A DNA stretch of 64,000 bases from Gnetum montanum (Eukaryota; Streptophyta; Gnetopsida; Gnetales; Gnetaceae), in contig MNCI01022092.1 of assembly GCA_015680685.1 (NCBI GenBank), forward strand, positions 97,808 to 161,807, given 5' to 3'. The notes beneath the pieces are model-generated. The model ran no database searches. It was not told the origin of the DNA and saw nothing but the letters and a program-made list of their open reading frames with translations. Shown here piece by piece: positions 43,799 to 55,173 of this stretch. The position numbers and the translations under genes were made by a program. Every line of letters starts with the position of its first letter. Positions within the stretch are counted from its first letter, which is position 1.

Positions 43799-44310
43799 AT
43801 GATTTTTGGGAGAATAATGAGGAAGCCTTTCATTCCTTATGTGATGGGATGTTGCCCAGAACATGTGTTAAAGGCTTACTTAAAAGCTAGAGCATGTGGA
43901 ACACCTAAAGAATGTCCTTTCATAGCTTGGTTGGCTGATGAATTCTCATTCCTCACAGGAAGTTTAGAAATAGAATCAAATGTTTGGGGACAGTATCAAA
44001 ATTGCATCCAAAAAGAGGAAAGGGAGAAAGAACCAATCAATGAAGATTCATGGGAAGAAGCCTTTGTGTCTCAAGAAGAAGAAGAAAGACCCAATTGGGA
44101 AGAAAATAAGAATTTATCTAAGAAAGAAGATGAGAGGATTGCTAAAGAAAAAGCTCAAGAAGATTAAGTTGAAAGCTCTAATAAGCCAAAAAATAATAGA
44201 ACAACATTCATCACTTCAGAGATTGCTTATGAGAAGGTTAGAGATATGACAATTCCTACTAAAGTAACCCTCACCATTCTCTTCCCATCTCAAGAATAGT
44301 CCATAAATAA
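43799..44310 (+). pseudogene. Extra ORF between integrase and 3' LTR of H
   Basis: ATG 43799 opens MIFGRIMRKPFIPYVMGCCP, LKARACGTPKECPFIAWLAD and EFSFLTGSLEIESNVWGQY, then a Glu/Lys-rich tail to TAA at 44165-44167. The same frame resumes for about 45 codons (TTFITSEIAYEKVRDM, LFPSQE) and, with two or three further stops, reads almost to the polypurine tract. A Cys-containing N-terminal domain plus acidic tail; no family recognised. The place is where env-like or accessory ORFs sit in plant Ty3 elements, here in sense orientation. Confidence 0.5.
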
Positions 44311-44487
44311 AAGACTTGATAGTGTATAGTTTATTTTTTCTTAGGAATGAGGTTTTTATACCACCAAACCTATGTTTGATGGGAATTTTCCTCCAAAAAT
44401 ATTTATCTTTTTAGCCATAAAAAGTTCAATAAAAGCTTCAAGTACAGCTCAGTTTTAAAATGGGGCTTGCATACATTTCTTTAAGCC

Positions 44488-44505
44488 TTTTAAAGGGGGC
44501 AGAAA
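44488..44505 (+). promoter_or_regulatory. Polypurine tract of H
   Basis: TTTTAAAGGGGGCAGAAA directly before the 3' LTR. Confidence 0.8.
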
Positions 44506-47156
44506 TGTTGGCACATTTTGGCCATTTCATGGAATAAGTTGGCATGATAAAATTGATTAAAGATTTTTGCAGTTTTCAGTACTCTCTTATTGTTAGTTGG
44601 AGAAGTGGCAAGAATTCCACAAACCATTAACTATGTTTTCTCACTAAATTCATAAGGATATTTTAAAAATCCATTGCAAAGAAATTTTAGATGCTGAAAG
44701 ATTGGAGTAAAGGTTGTTGTACTTTGTTAGAATAAGAAAAATTTCAGCTTGTGGATAAAGAGAAATAACATCTAAATTTAAAGAAGAAATAAATGAAGAA
44801 TCAAAGTAACTACAATTGATGGTAAACTGGTCATTGGAAATTACAGTATTCTTCATGAAGCAATTTGTTCATGTGCCCTATATATGAAGTGCTACAAAAA
44901 AAGAAGAAAAGAGAAAAAGAATAAGAGTTGAGATGTAGTTAGCAATATATATACAAGAATTGAGAATTGGATGCCAGAGTAATGTCTATTGATTTTTGTA
45001 AAAAAAAAATAGCAAAAGTAGAGACACTGGCAAAAAGAACTTTGTCAAACACTTTGTATATATTGTACATTTGAATCAGCAATAAAAATTGCAAAAACAA
45101 GAACAGGTTATGAGCAACAGTTTTAGAAGAAAAATAGTAAGACAAGCATCAAGAATATATCAAATCTTGCCAATATTAGCACCCAAATCATACAACAGCT
45201 GTCCCTGATTTACAAATTGAATAAAAACGCTTTTAGAAAGAAAAATGCAGTAGGTTTTCTGCCTCATAGTTGACAGAGCACCAAGGCAGGGCAGAGAGAT
45301 AAACTCCAAGAAAAGAAGCAATGCACGACCGTAGCTGGCAGTAACTGCAAACATGACAAGCAAGGGCATCATGCTGAGACTCAGGTGGTGGCAGTTCAAC
45401 GAAGGTGTGGCATAGAAGGAGGTCTCACCATACACATCGGTAAAGTTTCTACAGAAATCGTTAGTCCGGAGCACGATCAATCTGGATACAAAATGGTGGA
45501 GGTGCTATTTTGACTCAAACGTATCGGCGTAAACGAAAATGTTGTTGGTGGAGTTTCGGATAATGCTACTGTCATAGGCCTAGTTGAAGTCATGCAAAAT
45601 GGTCCTTCCTTTCATCCATGGTGCTAAGTATGGTGGCGAGTACCTATTCATGCCCAATCCTAGCTCATCTACTGCCATTTAATACATTCATGGCAATGAC
45701 AGTTTTTCTATCATCCAAGTAATAGCTTCAAAATTCAAATCAAATAATCTGTAAAATGATACATGAAGGTAACATATTTAAAACAAAGTATTATTATTCA
45801 AGAAGAAAATGAATTCATGGGATGGTTATTTAAGAAAACACATGTCAACTTAGGCATATTTTTCTCCTAACTTGTTGGGCAAATTGTAACTTCTTTACTT
45901 GGAGAGTAAGTTACCCAAGATATTTTGTAATTTCTAACTACCTATGAGACCCTACAAAAAGGTTTCAAGGCCTTAGAAGAAAAAAAAAGGGTCTAGTCTA
46001 GCTAAAAAAAAAAAGAAGTCTTAAGAGATAAGGAGGCCTTGGGAGAAAGGAAGGAGTCTCTTAGAAGAGCATTTTGTAAAGAACTGATAGAAGAAATATA
46101 TTGAAGATGGCTTGCTAAAGACAGCATTTCAGCCTCTTTATTATAGTTTTGTAAGTTATGTTTATTTTTTATTTTGTTTAAATTGTTTAGCTAGTGGTTT
46201 AGATAGTATCATGCTTGGCAAATAATTTTGGGATTTTTAGATTGCTCTTACTATTCTTATTACATGATAGAAAATTTTTATTAAAATTTTTCCAAGAAGA
46301 GCTTGTGTTTGAAAGCCTTAAGAGCATTTTAGTAATGAATTTTATTATTGTGCAATGTATAAGAAATGCTATTGAGATTATTGTAAGAGAGCCTCTGCAT
46401 GTAGTAAAGCCGTTGAATGATTCAATAGTCAAGAGGGTTCACAAAATCTTTGGTATTTTGATAGGACTAGAATAGCTTCTTTTATCTTTAAAGTGAATCT
46501 CCATGGTATTTCAATCATAAATTGTCAAGTCTTTTGAAATTTCTGTTGAATGCAATTGTTGACATCCATTATCTAGCCAAAATAGAGTTTTATACGTGAT
46601 AGTTTACGTAGCAATTTTTTTTTTTGGTAGCATAGTATGATTGTCTTGAAGAAATTGCTTATTTGAGCCTTGGAAGTTTGAACAATTCGTAGTTATTGAA
46701 TTTGGGATAGCTTTATTGCGAAGTGTTTAATCGTATTATTTTACCTTGTTTAAACATCTGAGATTTTTACACAAATCAACTTTCTTTTTCTCTTCTTTCT
46801 ATTTCCATTGAATCTCGCTCTATTTCTAGTTTTCTTGTGGAACTATCTATTTCTCTGGGGAAAATTAGAAGTAGATTCGCAGAGATGTGCTCAAATGTTT
46901 TTGCAAAATTTAATTTGTTATAAGTAGGTATTATAAGGACTGCATAGACTAGGCAATTGAACGAAATAGGAACTCTCAACAACTCATAGTACTTTGCAAA
47001 GTTGGTAGAATCTCTTTAAGATAAGTCATTTGTAGTTTTACACACAACCCAATCATTTCATTTTTAACAACAGCACACACACATACTCACATTGCAAGCA
47101 CCTAAATCCTATTCGAGGACACTCCTTGGTGGTCGCGTCCCAAATGGTCACCAACA
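44506..47156 (+). mobile_element. 3' LTR of H
   Basis: 2651 bases, TGTTGGCACATTTT to GTCACCAACA. U3 holds the antisense block (ATG 45678, minus). The promoter region near 45945-45975 has CCCTACAAAAAGG where the solo LTR has CCTATAAATAG, so its TATA box is probably dead. Confidence 0.85.
45160..45678 (-). pseudogene. Antisense exon-like block in U3 of H 3' LTR
   Basis: From ATG 45678: DELGLGMNRYSPPYLAPWMK, stop, NSTNNIFVYADTFESK, stop, then an uninterrupted frame LIVLRTNDFCRNF, YGETSFYATPSLNCHH and hydrophobic LLLFLEFISLPCLGAL to about 45160. The last part could be a membrane segment. Shared stops with the 5' LTR show it was already broken, or is read through splicing, when the element inserted. 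Confidence 0.4.
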
Positions 47157-47161
47157 AATAG
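47157..47161 (+). repeat. Right target-site duplication of H (AATAG)
   Basis: Matches 38329-38333. Confidence 0.9.
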
Positions 47162-47167
47162 TATGAA

Positions 47168-47202
47168 ATTTGGGACGCGACCATGGATGTCGCGTCCCAA
47201 AT
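47168..47202 (+). repeat. Perfect 14-bp palindrome made of H LTR-end sequence
   Basis: ATTTGGGACGCGAC (47168-47181) and GTCGCGTCCCAAAT (47189-47202) flank a 7-base loop. Both arms equal the GTCGCGTCCCAAAT word near the end of H's 3' LTR (about 47132-47145), so LTR-tip sequence occurs twice more, in opposite directions, just outside the element. Confidence 0.85.
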
Positions 47203-47204
47203 AG

Positions 47205-48048
47205 TGATGCTTCTCATGTGGAAAATTTATTTTTCCATCATGTTGTAAAGTTGTATGAAATTCCTTTGAATATTATTAGTGATAGAAACTCCAAATTTAC
47301 TGGCCATTTTTGGAGGTTCCTTTTGAAACTTCTAGAGACAAAATCTAATTTTTCTAATGCATATCATCCATAATTTAATGGCCAAAAAAATGAGGTAAAT
47401 AAATCCTTAATAAATATATTAAGATGTTTGTATAATGGATAGCCAAACAAGTGGAAAAACTTGGTGTGTCATGCTAATTTGTTATATAATAATGATTTTC
47501 ATGTTGCTATTGGTAAAAGCCAATTTGAAATGAACTATGATTTTTATCTAAAGATGGTGAACATCTTGAAGAGCTCTGATGATGATGCACAACTTAGTAT
47601 TGATTTTATGCAAGAGTTGAAGAATCTCCATGCACAAGTGAAATCATATCTTAAGTGGAAGGTTGAAAAGAGAGTCCTCAAGAGGAATGAGGGCCAACAT
47701 AAGCAAAATTTTACTACTGGTGACTTTGTTTGGATGTAATTTAAAAAGAAGTGATTAAGAGGTGTTAAGTTTTCAAAGTTAAAATCTAAGAAGATATGGC
47801 CTTTTAGAATTAAGATTAAGATTAATGATAATGCTTTTGAAATTAATTTACCAAATGATGTTGGTATGTATTTTGTATTTAATGTTTTAGATCTTGTACA
47901 CTATCATGGACTAGCTGATGAGAAGACCATACAAGGTAGCATCAATGAGTTGAAGGGGGTTATTGATCAGTCCAAGTCTTTAATGAAGAGAAAGAAAATT
48001 GTACTCAAAAGAAAAAAAATATTTGAGCATTCAAGTGAAGAGGCATGA
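47205..48048 (+). pseudogene. Integrase core and C-terminus of F1
   Basis: VVKLYEIPLNIISDRNSKF contains the second catalytic Asp. ETKSNFSNAYHP, then NGQKNEVNKSLINIL gives the Glu region. YNNDFHVAIGKSQFEMNY, GDFVWM, PFRIKIKINDNAFEINLP and VLDLVHYHG follow, the chromovirus integrase C-terminus. It ends TGA near 48048. Four or more stops. The zinc finger and first Asp are missing. Confidence 0.8.
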
Positions 48049-48164
48049 GTACTTAATCCATTGGAAGGATCAATCTACTAATGATGTTGTATGAGTCCAT
48101 GAGATCAAACTTCATAATTGGGGAATCACATCAACCCCTACACCCTTATTCACATGAGTTTACT

Positions 48165-48186
48165 TTTTGAAGGGTGGAAGAGTTGG
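48165..48186 (+). promoter_or_regulatory. Polypurine tract of F1
   Basis: TTTGAAGGGTGGAAGAGTTGG before TGTAGGGACACC has the expected purine bias. G1 has GAAGGCTAAAAGAGTTGG at the same place. Confidence 0.6.
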
Positions 48187-49087
48187 TGTAGGGACACCTC
48201 TTCTAATTCACTTCTTATTTTTCCTACATGTTTTTGTAGGTTTTGAGCTCTATGGAGAAATCTTGTGTAGAAGCTAGAATTTCATAAAAGATGTCTAGCA
48301 CATGCACGAGATATCTTGAAATTTGTGGAGATATCTCCCAAGCTAGTAGAACATCTCAAGTGAGATTTCATACCCAAAAGGAAATGTCTAATCCATGAAG
48401 AAGACATATCCTAAACTAATGAGACATCTCTCTTGAAAGATGTATGTTTCCAAGAGACATCCCAAGGAGATTGGTGATGATCCATAAAGTTGAGGAAATT
48501 TCCAAAATTACTAGTTCCAATTCAAAAAACAGCCAATGAAAGATGAAAAAAGATGAAAATAACTGAAGAATCTCAAGATAGGTTGGAAAAGGTTTCCTAG
48601 GTATCATACCTTGTTTTTCCAATAAATATTGGTGTCTTTTATGGTTGTATGATCATGAAACCATGGAGAGATGAGATGTCATGTTAGTTCATGTGTTAAA
48701 CTTGAGTAAGAGTGTGAGAGAGCACATTGAATAAGTGCATACGTGGTTGAAGCTCCAAGATCAATTGTGTGGTGTGTTGGCCTATGTATTTCTATTCTTA
48801 CTTGTGAGTTGATATCTTAGTCCCAAGTTGTATGAGCGAATCTCCATTAGTTATGTCTTGCAATGAGAATAACCATTGTGTGGTTGTAAAGCCTCATGCT
48901 TTACAACATTGTTTGAGTGTTGTAAGTGTTTTGGATGTTTTGTGGATTATGGAACCCTGTTGTAATCTTATCTTCCATTAATGAAAGACAGCTAGTTTTC
49001 TTATTTTCTAGCATATTATTTGTCTTTTCATAATATCTGGATTTAGTAGGTTTGAAGGTGATTTTCCATTGGAGTGAACTTGATCCA
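48187..49087 (+). mobile_element. 3' LTR of F1
   Basis: 901 bases, TGTAGGGACACC to TTGATCCA, aligning with the 5' LTR throughout. Confidence 0.75.
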
Positions 49088-49320
49088 GTTTAGGCATAAC
49101 CACTCAAAAGAGATGAGGCTCTCACTCATCCATCGATCCTCCAAGACCTTGCCTTGTAGAATGATAATTCAACATCTAAGTGATGATCCCATGCTAAATG
49201 TTTTCATGTATACCTATAATAACATTGTTTCAGGTTTTGACATTCTTCACTATTCCTATTCTCCATTTTAAAAAATTAATTAATTAAAAAACTTAGGGAC
49301 TTGAATATTTAAATTGTTAC
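49088..49320. other. No gene seen
   Basis: Short flank between F1 and the foldback. Confidence 0.4.
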
Positions 49321-49670
49321 CTAATAATAATGAGGTATTAGCCTCACTGTAAGACTCTTGATCTGGAAACTCCAAGTTATGGATTTGATTTTGGTGGGTA
49401 ACATTGAGTTATAAAATTATAATTGGATTATATATTTTAAAGATAAATATGATTTAAAATTGTTTTGAGTTTCAACACCCCCACTCTTAAAAGCAAGCAT
49501 CTTTATTAGGAGTTGGAACCTTAAAATAATTATAATATAGGTACATCCCAACATATGTAATCTAATTAAAACTATATAACTCAACATTGCTCACTAGAAT
49601 TGAACCCATGACTTAGAACTTTCAAATCAAGAGTCTTACCATTAGTCTAATACTTCATTATTCTCAAAAT
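49321..49670. repeat. Foldback element with tRNA-like arms
   Basis: About 115-base arms (49321-49435 and about 49550-49670) are imperfect complements around a similar-sized loop. Each arm reads TAAGACTCTTGAT and a B-box-like GGRTTYRATTY, suggesting two SINE heads in inverted orientation or a MITE that carries one. Confidence 0.6.
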
Positions 49671-50285
49671 TAAAAAATTTAAATACTCATGATAAATTTT
49701 CTTAGACCTATTGTAAAGTATTTAAACACTCTCTTATGATGATCCCACCTAGCGTTATTGTTAAAATAGACGTTTAATCTTAAATCAAGTTACTTTTAAG
49801 ACTATGCTTATGATTTTCCTATGGTAAAGTCATTTTGCACCTAAAATACATGCATGCTTTGCCATAACTTTGAACTAGCTTACAAGCTTATAACAATGAG
49901 ATTTAGTATAGTACTATGAGTTCTAGCTTGGTAATCTATGTCACAAGTTCAATTCCATTAAGTAATACTAAGATATAACTTTTTCAAAAAAATCCATAAA
50001 AGAAATTCTAAAATAGTTTCGATAGATCCAAAAGATCTCAATGGATGTACGTAAAGAATTTTAGTTTTAGTCTATAATATAACTTATTTTTATGATAAAA
50101 TTATTGAAACATGATTAATGCTATTGTTTATTTTTTGACGCCACTTGAACAAATATGTGGCATTCATAGTAGAGTTAGTCATATATATACATCATGATGT
50201 CAAGTCCATGTAACCCCACAAGTTTGTAATAAACTCTTTCCTTTGTTTGAACTCAAGGATGAGTTTTCAATTTTTCATGGGGGTA
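49671..50285 (+). other. Decayed internal end of an Athila-like element
   Basis: No genes. The last 50 bases (ACTCAAGGATGAGTTTT...CATGGGGGTA) match the pre-LTR region at the right window edge, so this is probably the 3' end of an old element related to D, leading into the LTR at 50286. Confidence 0.45.
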
Positions 50286-51123
50286 TGATTATATGCTTTT
50301 GAATTAAGAACTATAATATCATAGATATGATATCATAGCTCAACATACATTGTCATAAATACAATGTAGTGGGTCATGGACATGCCTCTAAATGCAAGTC
50401 CATCATCGCATTGAAAATACATTTTGCCCAACACTTAGTGAAATTCTTGTAGTCTATTTCCATAAAGTTAGAGTTAGCTGTGAATGCCCACAGTGTGATG
50501 AATTATAATTGTGCAGCATCTTTAGTTGAGTGGATTATTCCTAGACATATTTCATGAAAAGTAATAAAGATCAAGATTGTTCTTCAATATTGCAGCATCT
50601 CATATTTAATAGATTTACTTTCCATGTGGTTTACTTTTACTATTTCATTTACATTTCTTAAGTCATTTAATATTCCAGTGTTCAATAGTAAGGTGAAATG
50701 AATACAACTAGTTTTGAGCATATAAAGTGAAATTGTTTGCTAACCCAATAGTGACTTTGCTTGATTCACTTGGTAGTAAAGTTACTTGGTAACCTCAATA
50801 GTAGTTACATCAGCCCAAGACATGTATGGAAATGAGGAATAAATACCTATCGCCATAGAATAGAATAGCTTTATATTTTCATTGTATTTAGAGATAGAAT
50901 TTACATTCATTTTCACTATGTTCATACTTAGCATACCTCGTAAGAGTTAAACCATACATTTTGCACCTCACTAACTCTAAGTGGAAAGACAATGATTGTG
51001 AACTTACACTCAGTTCACTAGTATACTTACATTATCCATCCACAGATTACAAGTTGGTCATGCATGAACACTTGTAACTTATATGGTTAAGGGTTGAGAT
51101 TCTATATTACTCGCTAAGCATTA
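50286..51123 (+). mobile_element. Athila-like 3' LTR, old
   Basis: About 838 bases. Preceded by the family polypurine tract CATGGGGGTA; begins TGATTATATGC and ends ACTCGCTAAGCATTA, the counterpart of CTACTCGTTGCTCATCA in element C. The end motif ATATGGTTAAGGG also matches the family (GTATGGTTGAGTG in D). No partner LTR found in the window. Confidence 0.55.
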
Positions 51124-51389
51124 TATGAAATTTATAATTAATGTACTATGATTAAAATATCATAATTTTAATAATGATTATAACTTTGATCTTTTTACCT
51201 TCTCTTTAATGAGCCATATTTTAATTTAAGATCATTTTTCAATTCAACATGATACTTTTGCTACTAATAACTAAGCAAAGCCTTAGAAGCAATACCTCCA
51301 AGGATATGTGATTTGTGCACCTCATTTACAAAACTTCTGATAAAGGTTAAGTTATTTGACAAGAGTTATATATAAAAAAATATACAAGG

Positions 51390-51920
51390 CATGAAAAGAA
51401 AAAAATCATTCATTGAAATGAAGAATATGTTACAAAATTCCTTGAAATTTTTCACAACATGAAGTAATTTAACATGTGATTTCTTGCCTCTTTAATTTAG
51501 AAAAATTTGGATACTACCTTAGTAATGAATAATAAAAATTGACATCTAGTCATTACATTGATGCATCTATGTTTACATAACCCTTCATGCGTTAATGCAT
51601 ATGCATTAACTCATTATTTTTATTTGGCTATAAAATATGTGTGCACCAACTACATTTATGGAACTTTGGTTACTGGACAACAAAACTTTGTTAGTTTTCT
51701 TCATGAATTTTAAAATAATAAACAAGTGCTCATAGCATGAAATTAAGCTTGTTACTTGAAGTCTTATTTGAATGGATGTACCTAGACACTTCCATGAATG
51801 GAAATCAGATCAAGATTGATTTTCTTCCATTACAGCACTTTGACTTAGCTTAAATTTACTTACAATGCATTTTATTTCTATACAATTTATCAATGTTATT
51901 TAGCATAATGTTTATGATTT
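51390..51920 (+). repeat. Dispersed repeat R, copy 2, left part
   Basis: Aligns with 20195-20590 up to TAGCATAATGTTTA; G1 then interrupts it and it resumes at 60671. Confidence 0.6.
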
Positions 51921-52873
51921 TGAAGCAAGTTCACTCCAATATTAAAATCACATTCCAACACTAAATTCCTATATTATGAAAAGATAATTTATTTTCTAGA
52001 AAACAAGAAAACTAGCTATCTTCAGTTATTTAAAAGAGAATATTACAAAAAGGTTTTCAAAACCTCTCATAACACTCAAAAAATGCTACAAAGCATGAGG
52101 CTCTATAACCACACAATGGTTGTTCTCAATGTAAGATACAATCAATGAAGAATCTCTTCCACAACCTGGAACTGAAATCTTAACTCATAAGCAAGATGAG
52201 AACACATAGGCCAACACACAACACAATTGACCTTGAAGCTACAACCTATATGCACTTGCTCAATATGCTCTCTCTCTTTCTTACTCAAGTTTAACATAAG
52301 AACTTACATGAAATCTCCTCTTTGTATCTCCATGGTACAAGCATGAAACACTAACATATTTATTTAAAAAATGATAAAAACCTAAGGAAACCTTCCACAA
52401 GATCAACTTGGATTTTTCATGTTGTTTCTATCTTTTTCCACCTTATTCCAACTATTTCCCAACTTGAAATAGTCAATTCTAGAAGTTTCCAAGGCCATAT
52501 GGGATCTTTGCCCTTCTTGCGTCATCTCTAGTGAAAAAAATTTTTTTAGGAGAGACATCTCCTAAGTGTGGAAGACATCTCCTTCATGGGAGAGACATCT
52601 AATCCTAGCAAAGATTTCTTCCCATGAGATGTCTCCTCTATTTGGTAGATGTCATCATTTCTATAGAGATGTCTCCTATTAACAAAAGACATCTCTTGCA
52701 AAGACTCAATTCTAAATAGAGACATCTCTTGCATGTTCCAGATGTCTCCTATGAAGTTCCAACTTCTAGGAAAGATGTTTCCTTAAACTTCAAGATGTCT
52801 TTATAGAGTGTAAAACCTGAAAAATACAACTTGTAGGAAAAAGCACAAGGGAATCAGAAGACATATTCCTACA
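51921..52873 (-). mobile_element. 3' LTR of G1
   Basis: About 953 bases, sense TGTAGGAATATG to TTGCTTCA. Between 52545 and 52760 it has six TGTCTC/GAGACA cores inside GGAGACATCTCC-like words. Confidence 0.75.
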
Positions 52874-52892
52874 CCAACTCTTTTAGCCTTCA
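52874..52892 (-). promoter_or_regulatory. Polypurine tract of G1
   Basis: Minus strand GAAGGCTAAAAGAGTTGG before the 3' LTR. Confidence 0.55.
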
Positions 52893-52989
52893 AAATGTGA
52901 ACTCATGTGAACAAGGAAGTAGGGGTTGAAGTGATCCTTTGCTCTTGAGGTTTGATCTCATGGACCCATATAGCATCATCCATTGACTC

Positions 52990-53540
52990 CCTAAGTGCTA
53001 GAAGCTTTCCTTCACTTAAGTACAATTACCTTCTTCTCCATTGAAGACTTGGACTAATCAATAGCCCCTTCAACTTCTCAATGCTACCTTGTATGGTCTT
53101 TTCATCAATTGGTCCATTATAGTGCACAAGATCTAAAATATTAAACACTAAAGGCATACCAAAATCATTTTTATCTTAAAATAATTATCATTAATCTTGG
53201 CCTTAATTTTGAAAGATCCTATCTTCTTGGATTTTAATTTTGATAATTTAACACCTCTCAACTACTCCTTCTTCAAGTGCATCCAAACCAAGTCACCAAC
53301 AATAAAATTTGATTTCTATTTACCCTCATTTCTCTTGAGGACTCTCTCTTGAGTCTTTTTCTCTAGATTTAATTTAACTTGTGCATGGAGATTCCTCATC
53401 TCTTGTATAAAATCATCACTAAGTTGAGCTTCATCATTAAAGCTCTGCAAAGTAACCATCATCATTGGATAGTTCATCTCAAATGGGCTTTTGTCAATAG
53501 CCACATGACAAGCATTATTGTAAGAAGATTTAGGTTTCTT
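52990..53540 (-). pseudogene. Integrase C-terminus of G1
   Basis: From right: YNNACHVAIDKSPFEMNY, EMRNLHAQVKLNLEKKTQER, stop, then GDLVWMHLKKE and SKLKSKKIGSFKIKAKINDN. Matches F1's integrase end. DDE core absent. Confidence 0.7.
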
Positions 53541-54800
53541 ATTCTTGGTGTTGGGAAGTCTCTCACTCATCATTCCTCCACCATCAAAATCACCATGTAG
53601 ATTTCCTTTACAATGTCCATCAATTTTATAGCCAAGACAATCAATTTCATCAATATCAATGTTCACATTTACATCAATAATGATCTTCTTCTTATGACTA
53701 CTACTATATTCATCATTATCAAATACAAAATCATACATATTACCACTATTAGCCTTGCTCTTACTAGCAATGGCATCAAAAGTCACATTACTTCCATCAT
53801 GCATAACATAACTCACAACTTCATCACAAAATCACCATAATGATCATGATGCTCATCATCACAATGGAACAAACCACTACCAAGTTGAAGTAAAAAACTA
53901 GCATCCATCCTACTAGCTTTGACATAAGAGAAATTACTATCATCAACAAGATAAAATTCACACTTACTCAACTTTTCATTGCTCCTCCCATCCATCTTTG
54001 GTTCAACTTGATCTTCTACATGTGGTTGTTCAATCGTATCAAAGCTAAAGCTTCAAGATTTCACATAGGAGTCTGCAACACCAATGATATGTTTGCTTCA
54101 AGGGAATCATCAAAAACTTCTACATCCCACTTTAAAGGTACCAACATAAAAGTTAAATTCTCCTTAATTACTTTAATGTCAGATTCATCATCAAAGAAAT
54201 CATTCTTCCACATACCTTGGCTACAAGACTCATCTCTCTCTCATGAGATAGCCTCAACTTAACAAAGAATCATCTTTCCATTACCATAATATATGGAACA
54301 ATTGCATGAACAAAAAGTATCATACCCTCTAGTGATGCCCTTGATCCTTCTTAAGGAAGTTCCTTGATCTTTTCCACTTCTTCAACCTTGAACTTTTACC
54401 TTCCATAAATTATGAGGTAGGAACTATCTTTGATCAACAACATATATCATCTTGGACTGTGAAGATTTCTTAATCCTTTTGGTGAATCTCATGGCTCTCT
54501 CTTCTAAAGATTTTGAGTATTAAGCACCCCCTTTTTCAACAAGAGATTCTTGAGAACACCTTTTTTTATTGATCTCTACTTTACCATATCTTTCATCTTT
54601 CTCCTTTAACCTCTTTGGCAATTTCTCCTTCATGACTAGCACACCTATGAAAAGTTCAACCTACACATCATCATGGTTAGAAGCATTTACTGATACAACA
54701 ACAAATCCAAAACCTATTTCATCATGTTCCTTAATATGTTCTCTCTCTCCTAGAAGGATTTAGGAAGCATTAAGTGATCTTTTTTGCCTTGCTTGTTCAA
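53541..54800 (-). pseudogene. Unknown acidic ORF occupying the RT-integrase position in G1
   Basis: Minus-strand segments, right to left, connected by a few shifts and stops. First a basic part (KEKLPKRLKEKDERYGKVEI, NKKRCSQESLVEKG), then an acidic part (GMWKNDFFDDESDIKVIKEN, LTFMLVPLKWDVEVFDDSLE). Next comes MDGRSNEKLSKCEFYLVDDS and an Asp/His/Ser-rich stretch (HCDDEHHDHYGDF, IIIDVNVNIDIDEIDCLGYK), which runs straight into integrase at KSSYNNACHV. None of it matches RT, RNase H or integrase motifs. Confidence 0.5.
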
Positions 54801-54941
54801 TTTTCATTAAGTGATTTCATCTAATCTAGCTACACTCCACACATTTATTGCTTCATCAAACTAAGTATCATTATCAAAATTTCAAGTTCTCCCAATAATT
54901 ACATTAGCAAAATCTATTGGAAGAATATCATATTTCACAAC
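54800..54941 (-). pseudogene. Protease C-terminus of G1 (left of the solo LTR)
   Basis: Aligns with F1 37770-37880: KYDILPIDFANVII, NFDND, FDEAINVWSVAR. It continues the piece at 58106-58279. Confidence 0.65.
54937..54941 (+). repeat. Left target-site duplication of the solo LTR (ACAAC)
   Basis: ACAAC before TGTTGGCAC; repeated at 58101-58105. Confidence 0.9.
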
Positions 54942-55173
54942 TGTTGGCACATTTGGCTATTTCATGAACCAGACTTAAACTAGTTGAGAATTTGTGAAGA
55001 AGTAGCTTAATTTTCAGCTAGTGAGAAAGAGAATAAGTGCACAAAAGACATTCTCATATTTAAAAATATGAGAAAAGCTTACATAGCCCTGGTTGATAAA
55101 TACAGAATCACTTTATAATTCACTAAGGTTTATAGATGAATATTGCAAGTTCAGCAGTCTGGGCAGGGTGAAG

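Larger units (their letters stand above)
38334..47156 (+). mobile_element. Element H: long-LTR Ty3 element with gag and integrase only
   Basis: Bounded by AATAG. LTRs 38334-40640 and 44506-47156. Gag (40766-41640), a coiled-coil segment, integrase (42060-43364) and an extra ORF (43799-44310) lie between. No protease, RT or RNase H: gag runs almost directly into integrase. Inserted in F1 between the RT end and integrase. Confidence 0.85.
35268..49087 (+). mobile_element. Element F1: chromovirus-like Ty3 element, split by H
   Basis: LTRs 35268-36174 and 48187-49087, an initiator-Met-type primer site, gag, protease, an RT end, [element H], integrase core and C-terminus. The order and the iMet primer site fit the chromovirus (Tekay-type) branch. 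Most of RT, RNase H and the integrase N-terminus are gone. No clear target duplication (left TGTAG, right GTTTA). Confidence 0.8.

Noticed and set aside
45001-45145. Hydrophobic frame in H's 3' LTR
   Set aside because: Follows the AT-rich U3; no counterpart in the 5' LTR beyond simple similarity.
49896-49975. tRNA gene candidate with B-box-like AGTTCAATTCC
   Set aside because: No cloverleaf; at most a SINE trace.
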